Below are positions 1 through 7,501 of a DNA stretch of 64,000 nt, piece by piece. Every line of letters begins with the position of its first letter. Positions within the stretch are counted from its first letter, which is position 1. Made by a program: the position numbers and the translations under genes. The DNA lies in the NCBI RefSeq assembly GCF_900110065.1, contig NZ_FOCI01000001.1, positions 124,001-188,000 on the forward strand, read 5' to 3'. Origin of the DNA: Loktanella fryxellensis (GTDB lineage: Bacteria; Pseudomonadota; Alphaproteobacteria; Rhodobacterales; Rhodobacteraceae). The notes below the pieces were generated by a model that worked only from the letters and a program-made list of their open reading frames with translations, had not been told where the DNA came from and ran no database searches.

Positions 1-18
1 CGCACCCGTCAGCCCCTC

Positions 19-756
19 TCAGACCATGGCCATTCCGCCATTCACATGCAAGGTCGCACCCGTGACATAGGCCGCCTCGACGCTGGACAGATAAAGCACC
101 GCAGCCGCGATCTCCTGCGCGTCGCCCATGCGACCCGCCGGGATCTGGGTCAGGATCGCGCCCTTCTGGTCGTCGCTCAGCTTGTCGGTCATCGCGGTAG
201 CGATGAACCCCGGCGCGACGCAGTTCACGGTGATTCCACGGCTCGCCACCTCATAGGCGATGGATTTGCTCATCCCCACCACACCGGCCTTGGAGGCGGC
301 ATAGTTCGCCTGCCCCGGATTGCCCGTGGTGCCCACGACGCTGGTGATGTTGACGATCCGGCCCCAGCGGGCCTTCATCATGCCGCGGATGGCCCCTTTG
401 CACAGGCGCATGGTGCTGGTCAGGTTGACCTCCAGCACGGATGCCCATTCGTCGTCGGACATCCGCATGAAGATGTTGTCGCGCGTGATGCCCGCGTTGT
501 TCACCAGAATGTCGACGCTGCCCATCGCTTCGACCGCCTGCTTGTTCAGCGCGGCTACCGCCTCCGCGTCGCTCAGGTTGCAGGGCAGCACATGGGTGCG
601 ATCGCCAAGGCTGGCGGCCAGCGCCTGCAACGGCTCCACCCGCGTCCCCGACAGTGCCACGGTGGCGCCTGCGCCATGCAGCGCGGTGGCGATGGCGCCG
701 CCGATGCCGCCCGATGCGCCGGTGATGAGTGCCGTCTTGCCGGTCAGATCGAACAT
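19..756 (-). CDS. fabG: 3-oxoacyl-[ACP] reductase FabG
   Basis: NADPH-dependent reduction of 3-oxoacyl-ACP in type II fatty acid elongation, in the cytoplasm. The protein is a 245-residue short-chain dehydrogenase: it has the N-terminal TGASGGIG nucleotide-binding loop, the NNAG motif, and the catalytic Ser, Tyr and Lys in NITS and YAASK at about residues 139, 152 and 156. The C-terminal GGMAMV ending is typical of FabG. Two ATG codons lie in tandem (759 and 756). The second sits about 7 bases after the GGGAG Shine-Dalgarno and gives the usual MFDLTGK start, so I chose it. It overlaps the end of fabD, which implies translational coupling. The next gene on this strand, often acpP, lies outside the window. 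Confidence 0.96.
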   Translation of the reverse strand: MFDLTGKTALITGASGGIGGAIATALHGAGATVALSGTRVEPLQALAASLGDRTHVLPCNLSDAEAVAALNKQAVEAMGSVDILVNNAGITRDNIFMRMSDDEWASVLEVNLTSTMRLCKGAIRGMMKARWGRIVNITSVVGTTGNPGQANYAASKAGVVGMSKSIAYEVASRGITVNCVAPGFIATAMTDKLSDDQKGAILTQIPAGRMGDAQEIAAAVLYLSSVEAAYVTGATLHVNGGMAMV

Positions 757-1700
757 CATGCCGCTCCCTTCATGTCATTGGCCGCAGCCTTTGCCTCGTC
801 CGCCGTGCCGACGGTCAGTGTTGCCGCATCCTTTGCGATGCGTCGGATCATCCCCGACAGGGCCTTGCCAGCGCCGATCTCGACGAACTGCGTCACACCC
901 TGCTGCGCCATCCAGTCGACTGATGCCGCCCAGCGCACGCGGCCCGCGACCTGATCGACCAGCAGCGCCCGGATCGTGTCGGGGTCGGTGACGGGCATCG
1001 CCGTCACGTTCGCCACCAGCGGCACGGCAGGCGCCTGCATCGCCACCTGTTCCAGTGCTGCACGCATCGCATCCGCCGCAGGTTGCATCAGCGCGCAGTG
1101 GAACGGCGCGGACACCGGCAGCATCAGCGCGCGTTTCGCACCCGCCGCCTTGGCCAGCGCCGCCGCCCGTTCGACCGCCGCCACGTGACCCGAGATCACG
1201 TTCTGCGCCGGATCGTTCTCGTTCGCCAACTGACAGACCTCGCCCTGTGCCGCATCCGTGGCGATCTGCGCCACGGTCGCCGCGTCGAGGCCGAGGATCG
1301 CCGCCATGGCACCGACACCCTGCGGCACCGCCGCCTGCATCGCATCGCCGCGCAGCCGCAGCAGCCGTGCGCAATCGGCCAGCCCCAGCGACCCTGCCGC
1401 CGCCAGTGCCGAATATTCACCCAAGGAATGCCCCGCCACGAAGGCCGCGTCGGTGATCGTCACGCCCTCCGCCTCCAGCGCGCGGAAGGCGGCGAGCGAG
1501 GTCGCCATCAGCGCCGGTTGCGCGTTGCGCGTCAGCGTCAGGGTGGCCGCGTCGCCGTCGAAGATCAGCGCCGACAGCGCCTCTCCCAATGCGTCGTCCA
1601 CCTCTTCGAAGACGGCGCGGGCGGCAGGATAGGCCTGCGCCAGATCGCGCCCCATGCCGACCGCCTGCGCGCCCTGCCCCGGAAATACGAATGCCCTCAT
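756..1700 (-). CDS. fabD: Malonyl-CoA:ACP transacylase FabD
   Basis: Transfers malonyl from CoA to acyl carrier protein, feeding fatty acid elongation. The 314-residue protein starts with FPGQGAQAVGMG. It carries the GHSLGEYSA nucleophile motif with the active serine at residue 92, and the second catalytic histidine in the SAPFH motif at about 201. The longer reading frame extends 56 codons upstream, but family proteins begin at MRAFVFPGQG. It is the first gene of the fabD-fabG pair on the minus strand. Its 5' region is shared with the divergent cytochrome b561-YceI gene (139 bp gap). Confidence 0.96.
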   Translation of the reverse strand: MRAFVFPGQGAQAVGMGRDLAQAYPAARAVFEEVDDALGEALSALIFDGDAATLTLTRNAQPALMATSLAAFRALEAEGVTITDAAFVAGHSLGEYSALAAAGSLGLADCARLLRLRGDAMQAAVPQGVGAMAAILGLDAATVAQIATDAAQGEVCQLANENDPAQNVISGHVAAVERAAALAKAAGAKRALMLPVSAPFHCALMQPAADAMRAALEQVAMQAPAVPLVANVTAMPVTDPDTIRALLVDQVAGRVRWAASVDWMAQQGVTQFVEIGAGKALSGMIRRIAKDAATLTVGTADEAKAAANDMKGAA

Positions 1701-1839
1701 GGGCGTAGCCCCCCTCGTCGGTCCTGTTGCGCTTGGGTCTAGCCTGCGCCTGCCTGTCGCACAATGCCCCTGCACGGTTGCAAATTGTGCGGGGGCCCGG
1801 TGCGATATAGGTTGCAGCGACTTCGCAAAGGATGCGCAT

Positions 1840-3036
1840 ATGTCCGCCACGTCGATCACCGCCCCCACGACCTACGGCACCGTCACCAAGGTGTTCCACT
1901 GGCTGACCGCCGCCCTGATCCTTGCGATCATCCCACTGGGCATCATCGCCACCGACATGGGGTTCGAGACGAACGAACAGCTGGCCCGCAAGGCGCAGCT
2001 GTTCACCATCCACAAGACGCTGGGCGTCGCGGTGTTCGTCGTGGCGCTGCTGCGCATCCTGTGGGCCGTCAGCCATGCCAAACCCGGCCCCCTGCACCCC
2101 GAACGCCGGGCCGAGACGCTTCTGGCCGAAACCGTGCACTGGCTCCTTTATGCATCTCTCGTCATCACGCCGCTGTCGGGCTGGATCGGCCATGCGGCCA
2201 CCACCGGTTTCGCGCCGATCTGGTGGCCGTTCAGTCAATCGCTACCCTTCGTGCCCAAGGATGACGGCGTGGCGCATCTGGCCGAGAGCGTGCATTGGGT
2301 CTTCGGCAAGGTGATGATCGCTACACTGCTGCTGCACATCGCGGGCGCGCTGAAACATCACCTGATCGACCGCGACGCCACCCTGCGCCGCATGTGGTTC
2401 GGTCGCACCGCCACGCCGCAGGTGGGCTACCACCGCACCACCATCGCGGCCCCGCTGGCCGCCCTGCTGATCGTGCTGGCGGGCGGCGGCACCGCGATCG
2501 CCCTTGGCGGTGGTGACGCCCCAGAGGCCGAGACCGCCGCACTGGAGACCGTCGCCTCTGACTGGACCGTGCAGGAGGGCACCCTGTCCATCGGCGTGAC
2601 GCAGTTCGGCAGCACCGTCACCGGCAGCTTCACCGACTGGACCGCCGCCATCGCCTTCGACCCCGAGGCTACGGATGTGGCGGGAGAGGTCACGGCCACC
2701 ATCGCAATCGGCTCGCTGACACTCGGGTCCGTGACGGATCAGGCGATGGGGGCCGACTTCTTCGATGCGGCGACGCATCCGACCGCCACCTTCACTGCAC
2801 CGATCACCCGCACGGCGGACGGGTATGTCGCCGACGGTACCCTGACGCTCAAGGGGCAGACGGCCCCGCTGTCCCTGCCCTTCACCCTGACCCTCGACGG
2901 CGACACGGCGACGATGCAGGGGCAGACCACGCTGGACCGCCTGACGTGGGGGATCGGCCAGACCATGGCGGACGAGACGAACCTCGGCTTCGGCGTCACC
3001 GTGGAGATTGCCCTGACGGCGACCCGCGCGCCCTGA
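1840..3036 (+). CDS. Cytochrome b561 - YceI fusion protein
   Basis: Predicted inner-membrane haem protein fused to a periplasmic lipid-binding domain, 398 residues. Residues 10-180 form a prokaryotic cytochrome b561 domain with four helices and candidate haem-ligand histidines at H20, H58, H100, H152 and H166. A fifth hydrophobic segment at about 201-224 is followed by a YceI domain (about 239-398), a lipocalin-like fold known to bind polyisoprenoids such as ubiquinone. Known: b561 proteins move electrons between quinol and periplasmic acceptors, and YceI genes are often next to b561 genes. Inference: the fusion tethers a quinone or isoprenoid carrier to the haem protein. I placed the start at the ATG before SATSITAP; the longer frame into fabD's promoter has no homology. 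A separate YceI lies 0.9 kb downstream. Confidence 0.9.
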   Translation: MSATSITAPTTYGTVTKVFHWLTAALILAIIPLGIIATDMGFETNEQLARKAQLFTIHKTLGVAVFVVALLRILWAVSHAKPGPLHPERRAETLLAETVHWLLYASLVITPLSGWIGHAATTGFAPIWWPFSQSLPFVPKDDGVAHLAESVHWVFGKVMIATLLLHIAGALKHHLIDRDATLRRMWFGRTATPQVGYHRTTIAAPLAALLIVLAGGGTAIALGGGDAPEAETAALETVASDWTVQEGTLSIGVTQFGSTVTGSFTDWTAAIAFDPEATDVAGEVTATIAIGSLTLGSVTDQAMGADFFDAATHPTATFTAPITRTADGYVADGTLTLKGQTAPLSLPFTLTLDGDTATMQGQTTLDRLTWGIGQTMADETNLGFGVTVEIALTATRAP

Positions 3037-3162
3037 TCCGGTTGCATGCGGCGGACGGGCCACAGTCCCGCCGCCGCACGCCGTTCCAGACCCCTGCGGT
3101 TGCGACACGGGTCGCGGTTGTCTACACACTGGACCACGTCGCATTCGCCAGCCGAGGACGCC

Positions 3163-3396
3163 ATGACCGCACCCGCCACCCGCCGCATCCAGATCACCGC
3201 ATTCGCGCTGGCGCACATCCCGTTGGCCGCGACCGCAACGGTGCTGGCAAGCGACGGTGTGCAGGGTGATCTCTGGGCCATCGTGACAGCCTTCGGCGCA
3301 ACGCTGGTGACGGCAGTGGCGCTTGTCATCTATCTGGGACAGGCGCTGTCACCAAGCGTGCCGGCCCGCAGCGCGACACCGGAACAGGCCCGCTAG
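3163..3396 (+). CDS. Small two-helix membrane protein, unknown function
   Basis: 77 residues with two hydrophobic segments (about 10-27 and 34-57) and a proline/serine-rich hydrophilic tail. I do not recognise a family. The start is the ATG of MTAPATRR; the longer upstream frame is arginine-rich and looks non-coding. Its last four bases overlap the convergent anti-sigma-like gene. It follows the b561-YceI gene by 126 bp on the same strand and could be read through from it. Confidence 0.6.
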   Translation: MTAPATRRIQITAFALAHIPLAATATVLASDGVQGDLWAIVTAFGATLVTAVALVIYLGQALSPSVPARSATPEQAR

Positions 3397-3737
3397 CCTG
3401 CGAAAAGCAGCCAGATCAACGCGGCCACCAGCAGCACCTTCGCCGTCGCGACACCGATCAGGAGCGGCCTGTTTCGCGGCGCGAACAGCGCGTCCAGCCA
3501 TCCCGTGCGGTCCTCGTCGAACAGGGTGACACGCACCTGGTCCAGCACATGCGGGGGCACCGGCACGCCGCGACCGGGTACCAGCGCGCTGAACTCGTCC
3601 TGCCAGAACGCCAGCTCCGCCCGCAGGTCCGCATCCCTGTGCAGCAGCCGCTCGAAGTCGCCACGCTCATCCTGATCCATCAGGCCAAGGGCGTATTCGG
3701 CGGCCAGCATCTTGCGGTCCTCCGCGTCCACACGCAC
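3393..3737 (-). CDS. Anti-sigma-factor-like protein, short (RskA/anti-sigma-K type)
   Basis: 114 residues. The N-terminal half (LAAEYALGLMD, then ERGDFERLL, then LRAELAFWQ) matches the cytoplasmic anti-sigma domain of RskA-type membrane anti-sigma factors. A single C-terminal transmembrane helix (about 92-112) ends the protein. Family members are usually over 200 residues with a periplasmic sensor domain after the helix; that domain is absent here. No ECF sigma factor gene is adjacent, although such pairs are normally neighbours. It may hold a sigma factor encoded elsewhere, or be a reduced remnant. The family call is by pattern; the function is inference. Confidence 0.7.
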   Translation of the reverse strand: MRVDAEDRKMLAAEYALGLMDQDERGDFERLLHRDADLRAELAFWQDEFSALVPGRGVPVPPHVLDQVRVTLFDEDRTGWLDALFAPRNRPLLIGVATAKVLLVAALIWLLFAG

Positions 3738-3909
3738 CCTCTAATACCGACGCCTGCGCGCCGCATCCGGCTGCACCATTGCACCCCATGCCATCATCGC
3801 AAGAAAAAGCGGATTTCGCAATCATGGCGAACGGCCCGCATCCACACACGCAAGGGGCCGCGCCGGATCACTCCGGCACGGCCCCCACACGTCGCAGCGG
3901 ATGGCTGGC

Positions 3910-4485
3910 TTATTCGGCCTGCATCGCCTCGACCGAGATCATCACTTCGACTTCGTCGCTGACGAAGGGGGCGAACTGTCCCACACCGAAATCGGACCGC
4001 AGCAGCGTCGTGGTGGCGTCGAAGCCGACCCAGGGCTTGCCCTCCATCGGGTGCTCGCCAGCCTGGTTCAGGGTGGCTTCCAGCACGACCGACTTGGTCA
4101 CGTCGTTCATCGACAGATCGCCGGTGATGTTGGCGGTATTCTCGCCGGTCACTTCGATCGCGGTGGACGTGAAGGTCACCATGTCCTCTTCGGTGGCACC
4201 GAAGAAGTCATCGGACATGAAATGCTCGAAACGGGCTTCCCAACCGGTCATCATGCTGCGCACGGGGAAGGACACGTTGACCGTGGACGCGGACGGATCT
4301 TCCTGATCGAACATGATCTCGCCTTCGAAGCCCGAGAACATGCCCATGCCCGTCGAGAAACCGAGGTGGTTGTACTGGAACAGGATCTGGCTGTGGCTGG
4401 TATCCAGCGTATAGGCGACGGGGGCGGCAAGGACGGGGGCGGCCAGCAGGGTCAGGGCTGCGGCGGACGACAGAAGGGTCTTCAT
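3910..4485 (-). CDS. YceI family periplasmic protein
   Basis: 191 residues: a signal peptide (about 1-20, cut near VLA-AP) followed by one YceI beta-barrel domain that begins YTLDTSHSQI and contains FSTGMGMFSGFEGEI. Known YceI proteins bind long isoprenoids; their cellular role is unsettled. The start is the ATG before KTLLSSAAAL because it gives a proper signal peptide; the upstream extension does not. This is the second YceI domain in 1.5 kb, after the one fused to cytochrome b561 on the other strand, which suggests a shared quinone or isoprenoid-linked job. Confidence 0.93.
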   Translation of the reverse strand: MKTLLSSAAALTLLAAPVLAAPVAYTLDTSHSQILFQYNHLGFSTGMGMFSGFEGEIMFDQEDPSASTVNVSFPVRSMMTGWEARFEHFMSDDFFGATEEDMVTFTSTAIEVTGENTANITGDLSMNDVTKSVVLEATLNQAGEHPMEGKPWVGFDATTTLLRSDFGVGQFAPFVSDEVEVMISVEAMQAE

Positions 4486-4605
4486 GGATGGCTCTCCAGA
4501 TATGGGGCAAAGGGTTGATCTTGCGCCATCAGATGCCGCGCGACAGCCTTTCTGGCAACCCGCAAATCCGAACATGACCTGTTCGTGTCCCGGTGGGCGA
4601 TCCCT

Positions 4606-5187
4606 TCAGGATGCCGGTCGGGACAGCATCACATCCCGCCCCATCCGGTCGCGCAGCGCCAGCAGATCGGCCTCCGGTCCCGTGGCGACGGTCATTTTCC
4701 GGGCCGATGCGCGGTATCGCAGGGTCAGCGCGGGGACCCGGCCCGCCGGGCGCGCGATGAACACCGAATCCACCGAATCGAACCCATGCCGTGTCAGCAC
4801 CGACGACGCCCCCGTGCGGTGCTGCACCACCTCGCGCAACTCTCCGCGATGGGTGTCCACCTCGACCCGGACCTGTGTGCCGCGGCTGGCGAACCACATC
4901 AGCACGGCACCGATGCCGAAGATCAAAAAGATGGCGGGCACCCGCATCGCAAGGTCCGTCCCGGCCACCAGCACGCACAGGGCAAAGGCCATGGCCACGC
5001 ACCCTGCCCCCGCCAGCATCGCCAGCGTCTGCGCCGCGGTCAGCCATGCCGCGACCGTGCCGGTCGGCACGATGCGGTAGCCCCATGATGCCTCCTCGAT
5101 CCGCCACGCGCACGCCGCCTGCGCCGGGGATGCGGCGGTGCGCGGGATCAACTGGCGGACGGCATTGGCGGCGTCGATCATGGACAT
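4606..5187 (-). CDS. Membrane protein with C-terminal soluble domain, unknown
   Basis: 193 residues. Two hydrophobic helices (about 47-75 and 79-98) are followed by a soluble beta-rich stretch of about 95 residues (VRVEVDTHRGELREV onward). That stretch resembles the bacterial PH-like domains found after paired helices, but I cannot name the family. Two ATG codons are possible (5187 and 5181), with AGAGGGA upstream; the second has the better spacing. It is convergent-free and sits 120 bp upstream, on the minus strand, of the yceI gene. Confidence 0.65.
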   Translation of the reverse strand: MSMIDAANAVRQLIPRTAASPAQAACAWRIEEASWGYRIVPTGTVAAWLTAAQTLAMLAGAGCVAMAFALCVLVAGTDLAMRVPAIFLIFGIGAVLMWFASRGTQVRVEVDTHRGELREVVQHRTGASSVLTRHGFDSVDSVFIARPAGRVPALTLRYRASARKMTVATGPEADLLALRDRMGRDVMLSRPAS

Positions 5188-5342
5188 CTTCCCTCTGGTT
5201 TTGACGAACCGGGTCATCTCATGCGATCATGGCGGCGGAAAAGCGGCGGGGCCCGGGTTTCATCGGGGTATCATCGCGGTATATCCGGGTCGCACCGGAC
5301 CCCCTGCATCCATGCCGCACGGGCATGGCGTGAACGGGCGGC

Positions 5343-5370
5343 TTGCACCACGAGGCGTGCTGTGTATAAG
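5343..5370 (+). promoter_or_regulatory. Sigma-70-type promoter of the rpsF operon
   Basis: TTGCAC (5343-5348), a 16-base spacer and TATAAG (5365-5370). The start of transcription would fall near 5377, leaving a leader of about 100 bases before rpsF. Operons with rpsF and rpsR often carry an S6:S18-binding leader RNA. I could not confirm one by eye in this leader. Confidence 0.55.
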
Positions 5371-5479
5371 CGGCCCACTTCCGCAATGGTGATACACTGC
5401 GCAGCCTCTCGTGGTCGGGACGCGGAAGGGCAACTTCCCCGGCCTATGAAATGCGTCGAACAAGATGAAAAGGAATGCC

Positions 5480-5833
5480 ATGCCGCTTTACGAGCATGTG
5501 ATGATCGCGCGTCAGGACTTGTCCAACACGCAGGCCGAGGCGCTGATCGAACACTTCGGCACCGTGCTGGCCGACAACGACGGCAAGCTGGTCGACAGTG
5601 AATACTGGGGCGTCAAGACGATGGCCTACAAGATCAACAAGAACCGCAAGGGCCACTATGCCTTCCTGCGTTCGGATGCGCCCGCCGCCGCCGTGCAGGA
5701 AATGGAACGCCTGATGCGCCTGCATGAAGACGTGATGCGCGTCCTGACCATCAAGGTCGACGATCACGCCGAGCTGCCCTCCGTGCAGATGCAGAAACGC
5801 GACGAACGCGACGTCCGTCGCGAGCGCCGCTAA
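5480..5833 (+). CDS. rpsF: 30S ribosomal protein S6
   Basis: 117 residues, starting MPLYEHVMIARQD, with the family's central YWGVKTMAYKI segment. It binds the 16S rRNA central domain together with S18. The short basic tail (RDERDVRRERR) is usual for alphaproteobacterial S6. An in-frame ATG five codons earlier is rejected because PLYEHV is the conserved beginning. First gene of rpsF-rpsR-rplI; rpsR follows after 26 bp. Confidence 0.97.
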   Translation: MPLYEHVMIARQDLSNTQAEALIEHFGTVLADNDGKLVDSEYWGVKTMAYKINKNRKGHYAFLRSDAPAAAVQEMERLMRLHEDVMRVLTIKVDDHAELPSVQMQKRDERDVRRERR

Positions 5834-5859
5834 GCCACATCAGGAAAGGACCGTAAATC

Positions 5860-6087
5860 ATGGCAACCAAACCATTCTTCCGCCGCCGCAAGTCCGATCC
5901 GTTCGAGGGTGAAGGCGCCCCCGCGATCGACTATAAGGACACGCGTACCCTGCAGCGCTACATCTCCGAGCGTGGCAAGATCGTGCCCGCCCGTATCACC
6001 GCCGTCGGCTCCAAGAACCAGCGCAAGCTCGCCCAGGCGATCAAGCGTGCCCGGTTCCTGGCCCTGCTGCCCTACGCCGTGAAGTAA
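5860..6087 (+). CDS. rpsR: 30S ribosomal protein S18
   Basis: 75 residues, with the diagnostic [16 protein letters not shown] and [19 protein letters not shown] segments. S18 pairs with S6 on the small-subunit platform. It is preceded by AGGAAAGG and followed by rplI after 12 bp, in the standard bacterial order. Confidence 0.98.
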   Translation: MATKPFFRRRKSDPFEGEGAPAIDYKDTRTLQRYISERGKIVPARITAVGSKNQRKLAQAIKRARFLALLPYAVK

Positions 6088-6099
6088 GGAGCACACAAC

Positions 6100-6699
6100 A
6101 TGCAGATCATTCTTCTGGAACGTGTGGCCAAGCTGGGCCAACTGGGTGAAATCGTCTCCGTCAAGGAAGGCTACGCCCGCAACTACCTGCTGCCGCAGGG
6201 CAAGGCGCTGCGCGTCAACGCCGCCAACATGGCCCGCTTCGAGGCCGAGAAGGCCGCGATGGAAAGCCGCAACGCCGAAACGCGTGCAGCCGCACAGGCC
6301 GAGGCCGACAAGATCGACGGCGAAACCTTCGTCGTGATTCGCTCCGCCTCCGACGCCGGTGCGCTCTATGGCTCCGTCACGCCGCGTGACGTGGCCGAGG
6401 CCGCCGACGCCAACGGCTTCAAGGTCGACCGCAACCAGGTCGTCCTGCGCGGTCCGATCAAGGAACTGGGCCTGCACGACGTCACGCTGACGCTGCACCC
6501 CGAGGTCGAAGCGACGGTCACGCTGAACGTCGCCCGCTCCAAGGAAGAGGCAGAGCTTCAGGCCGCCGGCAAGTCGATCCAGGAACTGGCAGCGGAAGAA
6601 GAAGCCGCCGCCGAGTTCGAGATCCAGGAACTGTTCGACGACATCGGTGCCGCCGGCAACGACGACGACGCGAACCAGCGCCGGGCCGACGCCGAGTAA
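6100..6699 (+). CDS. rplI: 50S ribosomal protein L9
   Basis: 199 residues. The N-terminal rRNA-binding domain ([17 protein letters not shown], then [16 protein letters not shown]) is joined by a long helix to the C-terminal domain. After about residue 150 comes a strongly acidic extension of roughly 50 residues, rich in Glu, Asp and Ala, that E. coli L9 (148-149 residues) lacks. Such tails are common in alphaproteobacterial L9. Last gene of the operon; a terminator follows within 25 bp. Confidence 0.97.
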   Translation: MQIILLERVAKLGQLGEIVSVKEGYARNYLLPQGKALRVNAANMARFEAEKAAMESRNAETRAAAQAEADKIDGETFVVIRSASDAGALYGSVTPRDVAEAADANGFKVDRNQVVLRGPIKELGLHDVTLTLHPEVEATVTLNVARSKEEAELQAAGKSIQELAAEEEAAAEFEIQELFDDIGAAGNDDDANQRRADAE

Positions 6700-6721
6700 T
6701 CGGACCGTCTCTTGCGTGATG

Positions 6722-6750
6722 AAAGGCCGCTCCTCCGGGGGCGGCCTTTT
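6722..6750 (+). terminator. Rho-independent terminator after rplI
   Basis: Nine-base stem AAAGGCCGC / GCGGCCTTT (6722-6730 and 6741-6749), a ten-base loop and a short T-run, 22 bp after the rplI stop. Confidence 0.85.
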
Positions 6751-6895
6751 GCGTTCGGGCCCCCTTTCGGCGGGGTCCGCCCCGTCCGTGGGCGGACGTG
6801 TGCCGCCGCGCACCTGCCCATTGGAAACAAGACTTGACGAATCCGACTAAAAAAATCAGGCTTTATGCAACCCGTGCAGCCGCGAAAGATTGCCC

Positions 6896-7405
6896 ATGAC
6901 CCTCCCCTCTGCCGACCCCGTCCACGCCCGCGGCGGTGCCCCCGTCGGCCAACTGGACGAGCTGCCGCCGCTCGAGATGATCGCGATCCTGTTCATGCGG
7001 ATGTGGTGCGATGGCGGCACCAACCGCCAGCGGATCACACAGGACATGGCGCTGGCCCTCGGCCAGACCGACGCGGACGCCGCCACAGCCCTGTTCGACG
7101 ACCTGATGCGCCTGACGCTGGGCTGCGCGCGCCGCCCGCTGGTCCGCCACGGCGTGCCGTGTCGGTGTTTCGGCGGCGACGAATGTGCCTTCGCCAATAT
7201 GCTGGTGGCTGCCACGACCGGCGACCGGGACGAGGCGATGCTGTTCTCATCCATCCTCGTCACCGGACAGGCGGCCTTTCCGGCGATCGCGCTGGCACAG
7301 GATCTGTCGCCGTACCTGCTGCGCTTTGCCCGCGCCACGCAGGCGACGATGACCCCCGCCGCACCCCAGGCGACGCATCCGGCACAGACCGCGATCCGGC
7401 ACTGA
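6896..7405 (+). CDS. Conserved hypothetical protein with cysteine-rich centre
   Basis: 169 residues, soluble, mainly helical. A segment near residues 82-98 holds CARRPLVRHGVPCRCFGGDEC, with four cysteines and a histidine, reminiscent of a metal site. The N-terminal part (PPLEMIAILFMRMWCDG) looks amphipathic. I do not recognise the family. The start is the ATG of MTLPSAD; a TTG two codons earlier is possible. It stands alone between the rplI terminator and the phosphodiesterase gene. Confidence 0.7.
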   Translation: MTLPSADPVHARGGAPVGQLDELPPLEMIAILFMRMWCDGGTNRQRITQDMALALGQTDADAATALFDDLMRLTLGCARRPLVRHGVPCRCFGGDECAFANMLVAATTGDRDEAMLFSSILVTGQAAFPAIALAQDLSPYLLRFARATQATMTPAAPQATHPAQTAIRH

Positions 7406-7501
7406 CCCGTCAAGGTTCCGCGCAACCGGGCCGCGTGTCGTGACAGGGTTGCAATCGCGCGTCAGTCTGGCGGCACACCCAGCCAAAGGATGCCGCCGCG
7501 C

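Noticed and set aside
46-954. Plus-strand open frame of 302 codons opposite fabG and fabD
   Set aside because: Arginine/histidine-rich composition typical of an antisense frame of high-GC genes; no family features, and fabG/fabD are certain on the other strand.
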